Assembly (NCBI RefSeq): GCF_900167935.1
Contig: NZ_FUYL01000002.1
Location: 248,001-312,000, forward strand
DNA from: Maribacter arcticus
Lineage (GTDB): Bacteria > Bacteroidota > Bacteroidia > Flavobacteriales > Flavobacteriaceae
Length of the DNA: 64,000 nt
Reading direction: 5' to 3'
The notes beneath the pieces are model-generated. The model had not been told where the DNA came from, searched no databases, and worked only from the letters and a program-made list of their open reading frames with translations. The stretch's first letter is position 1. Each line of letters opens with the position of its first letter. Position numbers and translations under genes: made by a program. This document shows positions 57,184 through 64,000 of this stretch, one piece after another.

Positions 57184-57726
57184 ATGAGTATTAAATCACC
57201 ATTCAATCTAAACAAATGGATTGAAGATAACAGAGCGCTGCTTAAGCCCCCTGTAGGCAATAAAAATCTTTACAAAGATTCAGGCGATTATATAGTAATG
57301 ATAGTAGCAGGGCCAAATGCTAGAAAAGATTATCATTATAACGAAACAGAAGAACTTTTTTACCAGTTAGAAGGCAATATTGAAATTCATATTCAGGAAG
57401 ATGGTAAAAAACAAACAATGCAGTTAGGGCCAGGCGATATGTATCTGCATCCTGCGAAAGTGCCCCATTCACCTGTTCGAAAAGAAGGTTCTATCGGTTT
57501 GGTCATTGAGCGAAAAAGAGCCGATATGAATGTTGATGACGGACTTTTATGGTTTTGTGATAATTGTAATCACAAATTATATGAAGCGTATTTTACACTT
57601 CATAACATTGAAAAGGATTTTCTATCTCATTTTAAGCACTTTTATAGCTCAAAAGCATTAAGAACCTGCGATAATTGCGGCACTGTAATGCCTGTAGACG
57701 AACGCTTTATTGCTAAAGAAGAATGA
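57184..57726 (+). CDS. 3-hydroxyanthranilate 3,4-dioxygenase
   Basis: This 180-residue Fe(II) enzyme opens 3-hydroxyanthranilate on the way to quinolinate and NAD. The cupin ligands fall exactly where the bacterial enzymes have them: His51 and Glu57 (KDYHYNETEELFYQLEG) and His95 (HPAKVPHSPV). A C-terminal rubredoxin-type iron site has Cys125/128 (FCDNCNHK) and Cys162/165 (TCDNCGTVM). It overlaps the DUF1304 start by four bases. Tryptophan dioxygenase at 9077 would supply the pathway's first step. Confidence 0.96.
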   Translation: MSIKSPFNLNKWIEDNRALLKPPVGNKNLYKDSGDYIVMIVAGPNARKDYHYNETEELFYQLEGNIEIHIQEDGKKQTMQLGPGDMYLHPAKVPHSPVRKEGSIGLVIERKRADMNVDDGLLWFCDNCNHKLYEAYFTLHNIEKDFLSHFKHFYSSKALRTCDNCGTVMPVDERFIAKEE

Positions 57727-58097
57727 TGTTAGCCGCAAAGATAATTACCGCATTTGTTGCACTGACGCACATTTATATTCTTTGGATGGAAATGTTTGCA
57801 TGGACTACAAAAGGAAGAAAGGTTTTTAAAAATTTTCCTCAAGATTTGTTTGAACCTACAAAACAAATGGCCGCAAACCAGGGGCTATACAACGGGTTTT
57901 TAGCTTCAGGCTTAATTTGGTCTATATTGATTAATGATTCAGTTTGGTCAGGTAACGTTGCCCTCTTCTTTTTGGGCTGTGTTTTCGTAGCAGGATTATA
58001 TGGTGCCATTTCGGTCACTAAGAAGATTTTCTATATTCAAAGTGTTCCCGCATTTATAGGAATCGTACTATGGAGTATCATAAAATTTTCATTGTAG
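57723..58097 (+). CDS. DUF1304 membrane protein
   Basis: This 124-residue protein has four hydrophobic helices with the DUF1304 look: ALTHIYILWMEMFAWTTKG, ANQGLYNGFLASGLIWS, GLYGAISVTKKIFYIQ. Function unknown. It is translationally coupled to the dioxygenase gene and probably cotranscribed with it; an ALDH gene follows 79 bp on. Confidence 0.88.
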   Translation: MMLAAKIITAFVALTHIYILWMEMFAWTTKGRKVFKNFPQDLFEPTKQMAANQGLYNGFLASGLIWSILINDSVWSGNVALFFLGCVFVAGLYGAISVTKKIFYIQSVPAFIGIVLWSIIKFSL

Positions 58098-58175
58098 GCT
58101 TTTGTTTCGCCTAAAGCATAATATTCTTCGTATTTTTGTAGTATATCTAACAGAAAACGCATAAAAAGTTATAAA

Positions 58176-59729
58176 ATGTCAAAAATAGCAGCAGATTTTG
58201 GAATACATGATGCCCTAAAAAAATTGGGAATCAAAGATGTTAATGAAGGTACCTCAACAGGTTCCAACAATTTTTCATCAGGAGATATCATTTCATCATA
58301 CTCTCCAGTAGACGGTTCGTTAATCGCTAAAGTGAAAACAACCACTAAAGCTGATTTTGAAAAAGTAATGAGTACAGCTACCGTTGCTTTTAAAGAATGG
58401 AGAACAAAACCGGCACCACTACGTGGTGAAATTGTGAGACAATTTGGTGACAAACTAAGAGAACTAAAAGAACCTTTAGGTAAACTAGTTTCTTATGAAA
58501 TGGGTAAGAGTTACCAAGAAGGTTTAGGTGAAGTTCAAGAAATGATAGATATCTGTGATTTCGCAGTTGGTCTATCTCGTCAATTACACGGACTAACAAT
58601 GCACTCTGAAAGACCTGGTCATAGAATGTATGAACAATATCATTCTTTAGGTGTGGTGGGAATAATTTCTGCATTTAATTTTCCCGTGGCCGTTTGGGCC
58701 TGGAATACAGCATTAGCTTGGATTTGTGGCGATGTTTGTGTTTGGAAACCATCAGAGAAAACACCTTTATGTGGTATCGCATGTCAAAATATAGCTTCAT
58801 CAGTTCTTAAAGCCAATAATTTACAAGAAGGTATTTCTTGTCTTATTAATGGCGACTATAAAGTTGGCGAGCTAATGACACAAGACAACAGAATTCCGTT
58901 AGTATCTGCTACCGGTTCTATTCGTATGGGTAAAATTGTTGCTCAAACTGTAGCAGCGCGTCTTGGTAAATCATTATTAGAACTTGGTGGTAACAATGCC
59001 ATTATTGTAACACCAGATGCCGATTTAAAAATGACAGTAATTGGAGCTGTATTTGGGGCAGTAGGTACTGCTGGTCAACGCTGTACCTCAACTAGAAGAT
59101 TGATTATTCATGACTCAATGTATGACAAAGTTAAAGATGCTGTAGTAGCAGCCTATCAACAATTAAGGATTGGAAATCCATTAGATGAAAATAATCATGT
59201 AGGTCCATTAATTGATACAGATGCAGTTGAACAGTACAAGAAGGCATTAGAAAAAGTAGTTGCCGAAGGTGGCAAACTAGTTGTAGAAGGTGGTGTATTA
59301 GAAGGTAAAGGTTATGAAAGTGGTTGTTATGTACAACCTGCTATTGCCGAAGCTAAGAACAATTTTGAAATTGTACAGCACGAAACTTTTGCCCCAGTTT
59401 TATATCTTTTAAAATACTCTGGAGATGTTGAAAATGCAATAGCAATACAAAATGGTGTTGTTCAAGGTCTATCATCAGCAATAATGACCAATAATCTTCG
59501 TGAAGCGGAACGTTTTCTTTCTGCTTGGGGAAGTGATTGTGGAATAGCTAATGTTAATATAGGTACTTCAGGTGCAGAAATTGGTGGCGCCTTTGGTGGT
59601 GAAAAAGAAACTGGGGGTGGTCGAGAAAGCGGCTCTGATGCTTGGAAAGTATACATGAGAAGACAGACCAATACCATTAACTATACCACAGAACTACCAT
59701 TAGCCCAAGGTATAAAGTTCGATTTATAA
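58176..59729 (+). CDS. Aldehyde dehydrogenase, ALDH7-type
   Basis: This 517-residue NAD(P)-dependent enzyme has the ALDH fold: ISAFNFPVAVWAWNTALAWI (oxyanion Asn), KPSEKTPLCGIACQNI, ELGGNNAIIVTPDADL with the catalytic Glu, GTAGQRCTSTRRLI with the catalytic Cys, and PVLYLLKYSGDVENAIAIQN. N-terminal wording and ALHLGV-like context resemble ALDH7 (alpha-aminoadipic semialdehyde / amaB), so lysine degradation or another semialdehyde is the likely substrate. Its position after DUF1304 may suggest aromatic or kynurenine-related chemistry instead. Confidence 0.9.
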   Translation: MSKIAADFGIHDALKKLGIKDVNEGTSTGSNNFSSGDIISSYSPVDGSLIAKVKTTTKADFEKVMSTATVAFKEWRTKPAPLRGEIVRQFGDKLRELKEPLGKLVSYEMGKSYQEGLGEVQEMIDICDFAVGLSRQLHGLTMHSERPGHRMYEQYHSLGVVGIISAFNFPVAVWAWNTALAWICGDVCVWKPSEKTPLCGIACQNIASSVLKANNLQEGISCLINGDYKVGELMTQDNRIPLVSATGSIRMGKIVAQTVAARLGKSLLELGGNNAIIVTPDADLKMTVIGAVFGAVGTAGQRCTSTRRLIIHDSMYDKVKDAVVAAYQQLRIGNPLDENNHVGPLIDTDAVEQYKKALEKVVAEGGKLVVEGGVLEGKGYESGCYVQPAIAEAKNNFEIVQHETFAPVLYLLKYSGDVENAIAIQNGVVQGLSSAIMTNNLREAERFLSAWGSDCGIANVNIGTSGAEIGGAFGGEKETGGGRESGSDAWKVYMRRQTNTINYTTELPLAQGIKFDL

Positions 59730-59740
59730 CATAAGTATTA

Positions 59741-59849
59741 TTTCCTTTGCATGTTCACTCATTAAGCTGTTTTTCTATTCGATGATTCGTGAGACCAGCT
59801 GCCGTGTAATAGGGCTTGAATGCCCAATACTACGAACATGCAAAGGAAA
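59741..59849. ncRNA. Candidate structured RNA, 6S-Flavo-like
   Basis: A perfect 16-bp inverted repeat (arms 59741-59756 TTTCCTTTGCATGTTC and 59834-59849) closes a 77-base interior that can form AGCTG/CAGCT and GGGC/GCCC stems. The 109-base size and long closing stem with internal bulges fit a 6S-type RNA; Flavobacteria have a described 6S-Flavo class. I did not fold it or match a covariance model, and the transcribed strand is unknown. A MITE-like element is the alternative. Confidence 0.45.
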
Positions 59850-60000
59850 TTTATTATACCTTTTGTTTTTTTCTTCATGGGTATAGTGAATTATCCTCCG
59901 TATTAAACTACCAAAATATCTTATTTATTCTTTCAACATTTGTACAGTTTCACGTAAATATTGTGTAATTGGAATACTAGTATACCAATTTTAGGCATAA
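59850..60000. other. Gene-free stretch between RNA candidate and terminator
   Basis: No open frame or clear repeat. T-rich runs near 59858-59875 follow the candidate RNA and might end it on the plus strand. Confidence 0.3.
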
Positions 60001-60036
60001 AAAAATCCTGTCGACTTTTACGAAGACAGGATTTTT
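60001..60036. terminator. Terminator-like hairpin, strand uncertain
   Basis: AAAAATCCTGTC / GACAGGATTTTT with a 12-base loop, A run before and T run after. It lies 272 bp after the ALDH stop. The following motif AACCAACTAACTCAAAACTT matches that beside the terminator at 49118 and the one at 10930. Confidence 0.8.
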
Positions 60037-60037
60037 T

Positions 60038-60310
60038 AACCAACTAACTCAAAACTTTAAAATGTATACTCAATGCCCAAGCGTTGTGGGGAGAAATATA
60101 CCTTTAATTATTTACGCAAAATTGCAAATAAAAGTTGTTCAGTACCCTACAATTTTCACCGTCAAACTATATGATCGTATAGTTGGCAAACATTTAAGTA
60201 TATTTGGAAATTCACATAATCATTGACTCTAAGGTAATTAGGTCGCAATGTTTTAACATTTTTAAGATTTTTTTAATACATTGTATGTTAAACACTGAAT
60301 ATTATTTACA
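60038..60310. other. Gene-free stretch with recurring motif
   Basis: The motif AACCAACTAACTCAAAACTT (60038-60057) with the following TTAAAATG has close relatives at 10965 and 49153. After it an AT-rich region runs to the OmpA-tail gene at 60311. No longer frame is credible. Confidence 0.35.
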
Positions 60311-60613
60311 ATGACAAAAACAACAACCAATTTATTATTGATGTTGATTACCATTGTAGCTGGCACATTTTTTTACATAACCTGTTGTAGCGAATGCGGT
60401 GCAACAGCTCCAACAGAGCCAACTACAGAACAAGTAATCGTCAAGGAACCCGAAGCGACTGCATACCACTTTCCGAAAGACTATTTAAAAAATAACGGAA
60501 TAGCTTCAGATAAAATAGTGGCAACATCTAAAGGTCAAACAGAACCAATTGCAAACGATACAACAGAAGAAGGAAAAGATAAAAATAGCCGAACCGTAAT
60601 CACATTAAATTAA
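60311..60613 (+). CDS. Truncated OmpA-like protein (OmpA C-terminal tail only)
   Basis: This 100-residue protein has a membrane or lipoprotein-type N-terminus (MTKTTTNLLLMLITIVAGTF, then a CC pair), an acidic Thr/Pro linker, and a last part YLKNNGIASDKIVATSKGQT...EPIANDTTEEGKDKNSRTVI that copies the end of an OmpA domain (usually G.SE..P...N.TEEGR.KNRRV). The peptidoglycan-binding first half of the OmpA fold is missing. It is likely either a decayed OmpA or a purposely reduced one. It is 31 bp before the HHH protein. Confidence 0.6.
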   Translation: MTKTTTNLLLMLITIVAGTFFYITCCSECGATAPTEPTTEQVIVKEPEATAYHFPKDYLKNNGIASDKIVATSKGQTEPIANDTTEEGKDKNSRTVITLN

Positions 60614-60644
60614 AACATACACTAATCTTAAAAATAAGTAAATC

Positions 60645-61238
60645 ATGAATTTTGAAAATATGAATATTTGGTGCTGGTTAATTCCGGCTTTAGTTGGAAT
60701 CATCTGCGGTATATTAGGCTATCTTATTGGCAAAGGATCTACGAAAGTGGAAGATAATTCTACCGAAATATCAAATCTTAAAACAAACAACAGTAAGTTA
60801 AAAGCTGATTTAGATGCTTGTAACCAAAAAGTTATTGCCGCTAGCAAAATTGTAAAACCTGCCCCAAGTACTCCAAGCAAAAATCTTGGCGCTTCTGCCG
60901 CCTCTTTTGCTGCTGGTGCTGCGACAAGTAAGACTATAGCATTCGATGCATCTGCTGCAAAAGCTGTATTTGGCAAGAACATTAAACAAGATGATTTGAA
61001 ATTAGTGGAAGGTATCGGACCAAAAATTGAAGGCATGTTTAAAGATCATGGCATAAAAACATGGAAAGCGCTTTCTGAAACAAGTCTAGCCGAATGCCAA
61101 AAAATATTGGATACTGGCGGAACTAGATATAAAATTCACGATCCAGCTTCTTGGCCAATGCAATCTAAAATGTGTTATGAAGGCAAATGGGAAGAATTAG
61201 CCAAGTGGCAAGAAGAACACAAACACGGTAAATTATAA
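60645..61238 (+). CDS. Membrane-anchored helix-hairpin-helix protein
   Basis: This 197-residue protein has one N-terminal helix (about 7-28), a short coiled coil (about 38-68), a Ala/Ser-rich linker and a C-terminal helix-hairpin-helix domain (about 118-180, LKLVEGIGPKIEGMFKDHGI, SLAECQKILDTGGTRYKIHD), then a conserved-looking WPMQSKMCYEGKWEELAKWQ. HHH domains bind DNA or proteins; this kind often comes with OmpA-like proteins in Bacteroidota. It ends with the terminator at 61258. Confidence 0.7.
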   Translation: MNFENMNIWCWLIPALVGIICGILGYLIGKGSTKVEDNSTEISNLKTNNSKLKADLDACNQKVIAASKIVKPAPSTPSKNLGASAASFAAGAATSKTIAFDASAAKAVFGKNIKQDDLKLVEGIGPKIEGMFKDHGIKTWKALSETSLAECQKILDTGGTRYKIHDPASWPMQSKMCYEGKWEELAKWQEEHKHGKL

Positions 61239-61257
61239 TTTAGAATTCAATCAAAGA

Positions 61258-61284
61258 AATCCCGACCATAACTGATCGGGATTT
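61258..61284 (+). terminator. Intrinsic terminator between convergent genes
   Basis: AAATCCCGA / TCGGGATTT with a ten-base loop and T tail, between the HHH protein and the desaturase gene; it may serve both strands. Confidence 0.85.
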
Positions 61285-61290
61285 TTTGTT

Positions 61291-62289
61291 TTATAATGCT
61301 CCGTTTGCTTCAACCCATTTAAAATGGTATTGATCTTGTGGAAATTTCATGCGTTCTGCAATTCTTTCGAGTCTTGCCGGTAGCTTAATTAAATAGTCAC
61401 GGGCTTTCTCAGCCTCTTCATTCAATGAACGCATCCCTTCTAATTCCCAAAAAACATTTAGTTTACTCAAAATTTCAACATAATCTTGTGCTGTATACAC
61501 CCCTAAACGTTGTGCACAATTAGAGAAGTTTTCAAATGCTGAACCTATCGTACCACCAGATTCTCGCAAAAAGTGAGCAGGCATTACAATTTTTTTCTTC
61601 ATCATTTCTGCAAAAGCAATCATCATACCTGATGGATCTTCGCTAAAAATGGTCTTCACAAATTCTCTATACGCCAAATGATGTCTCATTTCATCACCTG
61701 CAATTATAGTACACATTTTACCTAAAAGGACATTTCCTTTTTTCTTAGCCATTTGACCTACACGCTTATGCGAAATGTTTGTAGCTAATTCTTGAAATGA
61801 TGTATAAATAAAGTTCTTATATGGGTCACGATCCGTACCGATATCAAACCCATCAGAAATTAAATGTTGTGTAGTTAATTCTACTTCTCTCATATTTACC
61901 CTTCCGGATAAATACAGATATTTGTTCAACACATCTCCATGTCTATTCTCTTCTGCAGTCCAAGCACGTACCCATTTAGCCCAACCATTAGTTTTATGAT
62001 CCCCATGTTGGTCAATACCAACAACATCCATCAACCAAGATTCATAGGTTGGTAAGGCCTCCTCAGTAATTGTATCTGCGACCATGGTAACCCAGAAATC
62101 ATATCCTAAATCTTTAGATTCTTCTCGTAGTTCTTTTACTTCCTGCAAAAAAGTATCTTTTTCAGAATTAGGCAAAAAGTCTGTTGGCTGCCAGATATCT
62201 TCAGGCTTTATAAGGAAAGATTCCATAAATCCCTCCACCTGTGGCTCTAATGCCTGCATTACTTCTAATCTTATATTCTTAATCGGCAT
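61291..62289 (-). CDS. Acyl-[acyl-carrier-protein] desaturase
   Basis: This 332-residue di-iron enzyme introduces a double bond into acyl-ACP. The iron ligands are seen in AWTAEENRHGDVLNKYLYL (E..ExxH) and IAGDEMRHHLAYREFV (ExxH), with plant-type surroundings DPYKNFIYTSFQELATNISH and FENFSNCAQRLGVYTAQDY. Helical, soluble, no signal peptide. It is a monocistronic-looking gene. Confidence 0.93.
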   Translation of the reverse strand: MPIKNIRLEVMQALEPQVEGFMESFLIKPEDIWQPTDFLPNSEKDTFLQEVKELREESKDLGYDFWVTMVADTITEEALPTYESWLMDVVGIDQHGDHKTNGWAKWVRAWTAEENRHGDVLNKYLYLSGRVNMREVELTTQHLISDGFDIGTDRDPYKNFIYTSFQELATNISHKRVGQMAKKKGNVLLGKMCTIIAGDEMRHHLAYREFVKTIFSEDPSGMMIAFAEMMKKKIVMPAHFLRESGGTIGSAFENFSNCAQRLGVYTAQDYVEILSKLNVFWELEGMRSLNEEAEKARDYLIKLPARLERIAERMKFPQDQYHFKWVEANGAL

Positions 62290-62353
62290 AATATGATTTT
62301 TATCAAAGTTCGTTAATAAAACAACTCCTTTTTATGTAAAGTTAATGGTTTTC

Positions 62354-63088
62354 TTAATTTCTGCCCTTTTCATTGGGATAAAACGTATAAACTGGCTCGC
62401 TTTGCCAATATTTTTTAGTGTTTATATCAAATACCGTTAATGGACCTTTAAAGGCTGCCCCAGTATCAATATTCCAAACATTTGCCGCATTTTGCGGAGT
62501 AGTCTTTCCTATTCGGGTTACTGGCGTATGCCCAATATAAATCTCTGAATAATTTTTAAGCCTTCTAGGGTAATGTATATGCTCTTTGTCTAATTCTTTA
62601 TTTAATGAAAGAGCCAACTCCCAAAGAGTACGATCCCAATAAAAGGTCTTTTTAAAATATTCGAATTCTATTCCTTTTAAATTAGTAAAACCAGCGTGTA
62701 AAAACAGTCTATTTTCTGAATCTAGATGATAATTCTCTAAGTTTTCATAAAACTTGAGATGCATATTTTTGGCTTCTTCAGTGATGTTAGCATAAGAATT
62801 CACTGTTGCTTCACCACCATGCATAAACCAAGTTGGGTTGTCAGCTGCACCCGTTAACCATTCATAACAGAGTTCATCGTGGTTTCCTCTTAGAAATACA
62901 CAATTATATTTTTCCTTAAGTTGTAGTAGATAGTTTATAGTTTCAACAGCCTCACTCCATCCATCAATATAATCTCCTAAAAAAACTAAAGTGTCTTTAT
63001 CAGTAATCGTCGCTTTTTGAATTACTTGCTTTAAAGCTTTTAATCCAGAATGTATATCACCTACGACCAGCGTTCTTTTTAAACTCAT
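62354..63088 (-). CDS. Metallophosphoesterase (PPP-type phosphatase)
   Basis: This 244-residue enzyme has GDIHSGLKALKQVI, FLGDYIDGWSE and FLRGNHDELCYEW metal-binding blocks, and later NIDTGAAFKGPLTV. It belongs to the bacterial PPP / ApaH-type phosphatases (protein phosphatase or diadenosine tetraphosphatase). Its ATG overlaps the stop of the zinc-ribbon membrane gene by four bases. Confidence 0.92.
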   Translation of the reverse strand: MSLKRTLVVGDIHSGLKALKQVIQKATITDKDTLVFLGDYIDGWSEAVETINYLLQLKEKYNCVFLRGNHDELCYEWLTGAADNPTWFMHGGEATVNSYANITEEAKNMHLKFYENLENYHLDSENRLFLHAGFTNLKGIEFEYFKKTFYWDRTLWELALSLNKELDKEHIHYPRRLKNYSEIYIGHTPVTRIGKTTPQNAANVWNIDTGAAFKGPLTVFDINTKKYWQSEPVYTFYPNEKGRN

Positions 63089-64000
63089 TTAGCAAAAATC
63101 GCAAATACTGCTATGACCACAAGAATAAAAAGCACTAAAAAGAAGATTTTCCAAAAAGAATATGGTCTATTTCCACTTAAAACACCTGTTTGACCATTAA
63201 TATAGAAGTTGAATTCTTTACCATCATATCTATATGAACTAAGATAGATTGGAAGCAAGATATGTTTGAATTTTTCATCTGATAATTTAATATCAGCATT
63301 CGCTATTCTTTGGGTATCGCCGCCAATATCTCTCCGAATCCAATTATAGGCAATATTTTTAGCCTCTTGAAAAGATTTATGATGCCCTTCTTTTAATGAA
63401 ACGGAATATTTTTCGGTTACAAAACCAGAAAGGTATTTTGAATTAAAAACAACCAAATCTTTAAGATTCCAGAATGCTACTTTAGTCGGAATTTCTTTTC
63501 GTTTCCTTTCTGAAGCATTTATAAGAATATCATCTACAAAACCTTCAATATTACCAGAAGTATAGGTCCATTTTGTTTTTCTAACTTGTCTTGTGCGTTT
63601 ACCCTTATCGCTATTATAAGTTTGTGTTTCGTAATAATAATCGCCGCGTTGCCCTTGATAAGACGCTCTAAGGTTAGAGTCAAAGGTCCAGTAAGGCAAA
63701 TAAAGTCCATGCAGCCCCTCTGCGTCAAGGGCAGCTTTTTTAAGATTGTCAGGTGCAAACCATATTTTGTTAACCCAATCTTTGAAAATGGACTGAGCTT
63801 TTCTTGAGTCGAGTTGAAAAGGCACTAATGCTCCAGGCAAAATCCATCCTTCTTTTTCAATATCTTCTCGAATTAATGGTTCGCTACAATAGACACAATT
63901 AAGCGATTTGTAATTTTCTTCTACATGTTGATTGGCACCACAATTTTTACAATGTAACAGCTCAATAGTTTCCGTATAGGCATTCTCACCAACAATTTTT
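63085..64000 (-). CDS. Zinc-ribbon membrane protein, N-terminus beyond window
   Basis: An in-frame ATG occurs at 63840, but the frame is open to the right edge and carries a clear zinc ribbon (LLHCKNCGANQHVEE and NCVYCSEPLI, two CxxC pairs) before it, so the true start is outside the window. The rest is a beta-rich central part (DSNLRASYQGQRGDYYYET, KYSVSLKEGHHKSFQEAKNI) and one C-terminal helix (FWKIFFLVLFILVVIAVFAI). The family is unknown; similar proteins are labelled DNA helicase PriA-like zinc-ribbon by homology to the ribbon only. Confidence 0.7.
   Translation of the reverse strand, partial: KIVGENAYTETIELLHCKNCGANQHVEENYKSLNCVYCSEPLIREDIEKEGWILPGALVPFQLDSRKAQSIFKDWVNKIWFAPDNLKKAALDAEGLHGLYLPYWTFDSNLRASYQGQRGDYYYETQTYNSDKGKRTRQVRKTKWTYTSGNIEGFVDDILINASERKRKEIPTKVAFWNLKDLVVFNSKYLSGFVTEKYSVSLKEGHHKSFQEAKNIAYNWIRRDIGGDTQRIANADIKLSDEKFKHILLPIYLSSYRYDGKEFNFYINGQTGVLSGNRPYSFWKIFFLVLFILVVIAVFAIFAK

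Noticed and set aside
58169-58674. Two minus-strand frames overlapping the ALDH gene
   Set aside because: Antisense shadows; no motif, overlapped by a catalytic-site-bearing gene.
59741-59849. Reading the inverted repeat as insertion-sequence termini
   Set aside because: The interior is only 77 bases with internal pairing and no transposase; a small MITE remains possible and is noted with the RNA candidate.

Overview
The window is a 64 kb piece of a chromosome from a low-GC marine-type member of the Bacteroidota, most likely family Flavobacteriaceae. The evidence is the density of TonB-dependent receptors with carboxypeptidase-like N-terminal domains, a Bacteroidota-style DksA whose zinc-finger cysteines are nearly all lost, a PafA-type alkaline phosphatase, a long IleS, TAnnTTTG promoter boxes, AT-rich gene leaders without Shine-Dalgarno sequences, and short intergenic gaps. 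I saw no rRNA, tRNA, CRISPR array, insertion sequence or prophage gene. Genus-level assignment is not possible by eye.

Layout. 1-6.1 kb: start of a TonB-dependent receptor cut by the left edge, a secreted endonuclease/exonuclease/phosphatase-fold protein, a DUF1080 protein, a four-helix membrane protein, and a second TonB receptor whose start lies inside a 16-bp inverted repeat. 6.1-10.9 kb (minus strand): tightly packed pgi, an M23 peptidase lipoprotein, tryptophan 2,3-dioxygenase and a DUF3108 protein. 11.2-15.3 kb: a patatin/outer-membrane-barrel fusion overlapping uvrC. 15.3-21.5 kb: a possible 28-residue membrane microprotein, 5-formyltetrahydrofolate cyclo-ligase, then lspA, a beta-helix-like protein, dksA and ileS. 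21.6-29.2 kb: a repeat-containing amphipathic lipoprotein, a haem-type TonB receptor, recO, gdhA, metB, a DUF3298-like lipoprotein and a DinB-like protein. 29.4-38.8 kb: small housekeeping and redox genes (ArsC/Spx-like, EamA transporter, GntR regulator, thioesterase, nitronate monooxygenase, YheT hydrolase, cytochrome c lipoprotein, FrnE-like DsbA, thioredoxin, lactonase, DUF2237, two divergent DoxX-like paralogues). 38.8-45.5 kb: SulP transporter, Dabb protein, then a cassette of SDR dehydrogenase, sodium/solute symporter and PhyH dioxygenase facing a cupin-AraC regulator. 45.5-50.1 kb: PafA, a CotH-kinase-like protein, a bestrophin-like channel and a lipoprotein with an internal duplication. 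50.2-54.5 kb: glycerol-3-phosphate metabolism (gpsA, glpD, glpK). 54.6-60.3 kb: a hypothetical, CvpA, two CAP-domain lipoproteins, 3-hydroxyanthranilate dioxygenase, DUF1304, an ALDH7-type aldehyde dehydrogenase and a candidate structured RNA. 60.3-64 kb: a remnant-like OmpA-tail protein, a helix-hairpin-helix membrane protein, acyl-ACP desaturase, a metallophosphatase and a zinc-ribbon membrane protein cut by the right edge.

How genes work together. Tryptophan 2,3-dioxygenase and 3-hydroxyanthranilate dioxygenase are two steps of the kynurenine route to NAD, but 47 kb apart. GpsA, GlpD and GlpK interconvert glycerol, glycerol-3-phosphate and dihydroxyacetone phosphate; no glycerol facilitator gene is present between them. 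The PhyH-symporter-SDR cassette with its divergent AraC regulator and three spaced half-site-like repeats looks like an inducible uptake and oxidation module for an unidentified small solute, and is the best candidate here for an undescribed system. The other main leads are the candidate 6S-Flavo-like RNA at about 59.74-59.85 kb, the CotH-like/bestrophin-like pair, the inverted repeat over a TonB receptor start, and the shortened OmpA-tail protein.
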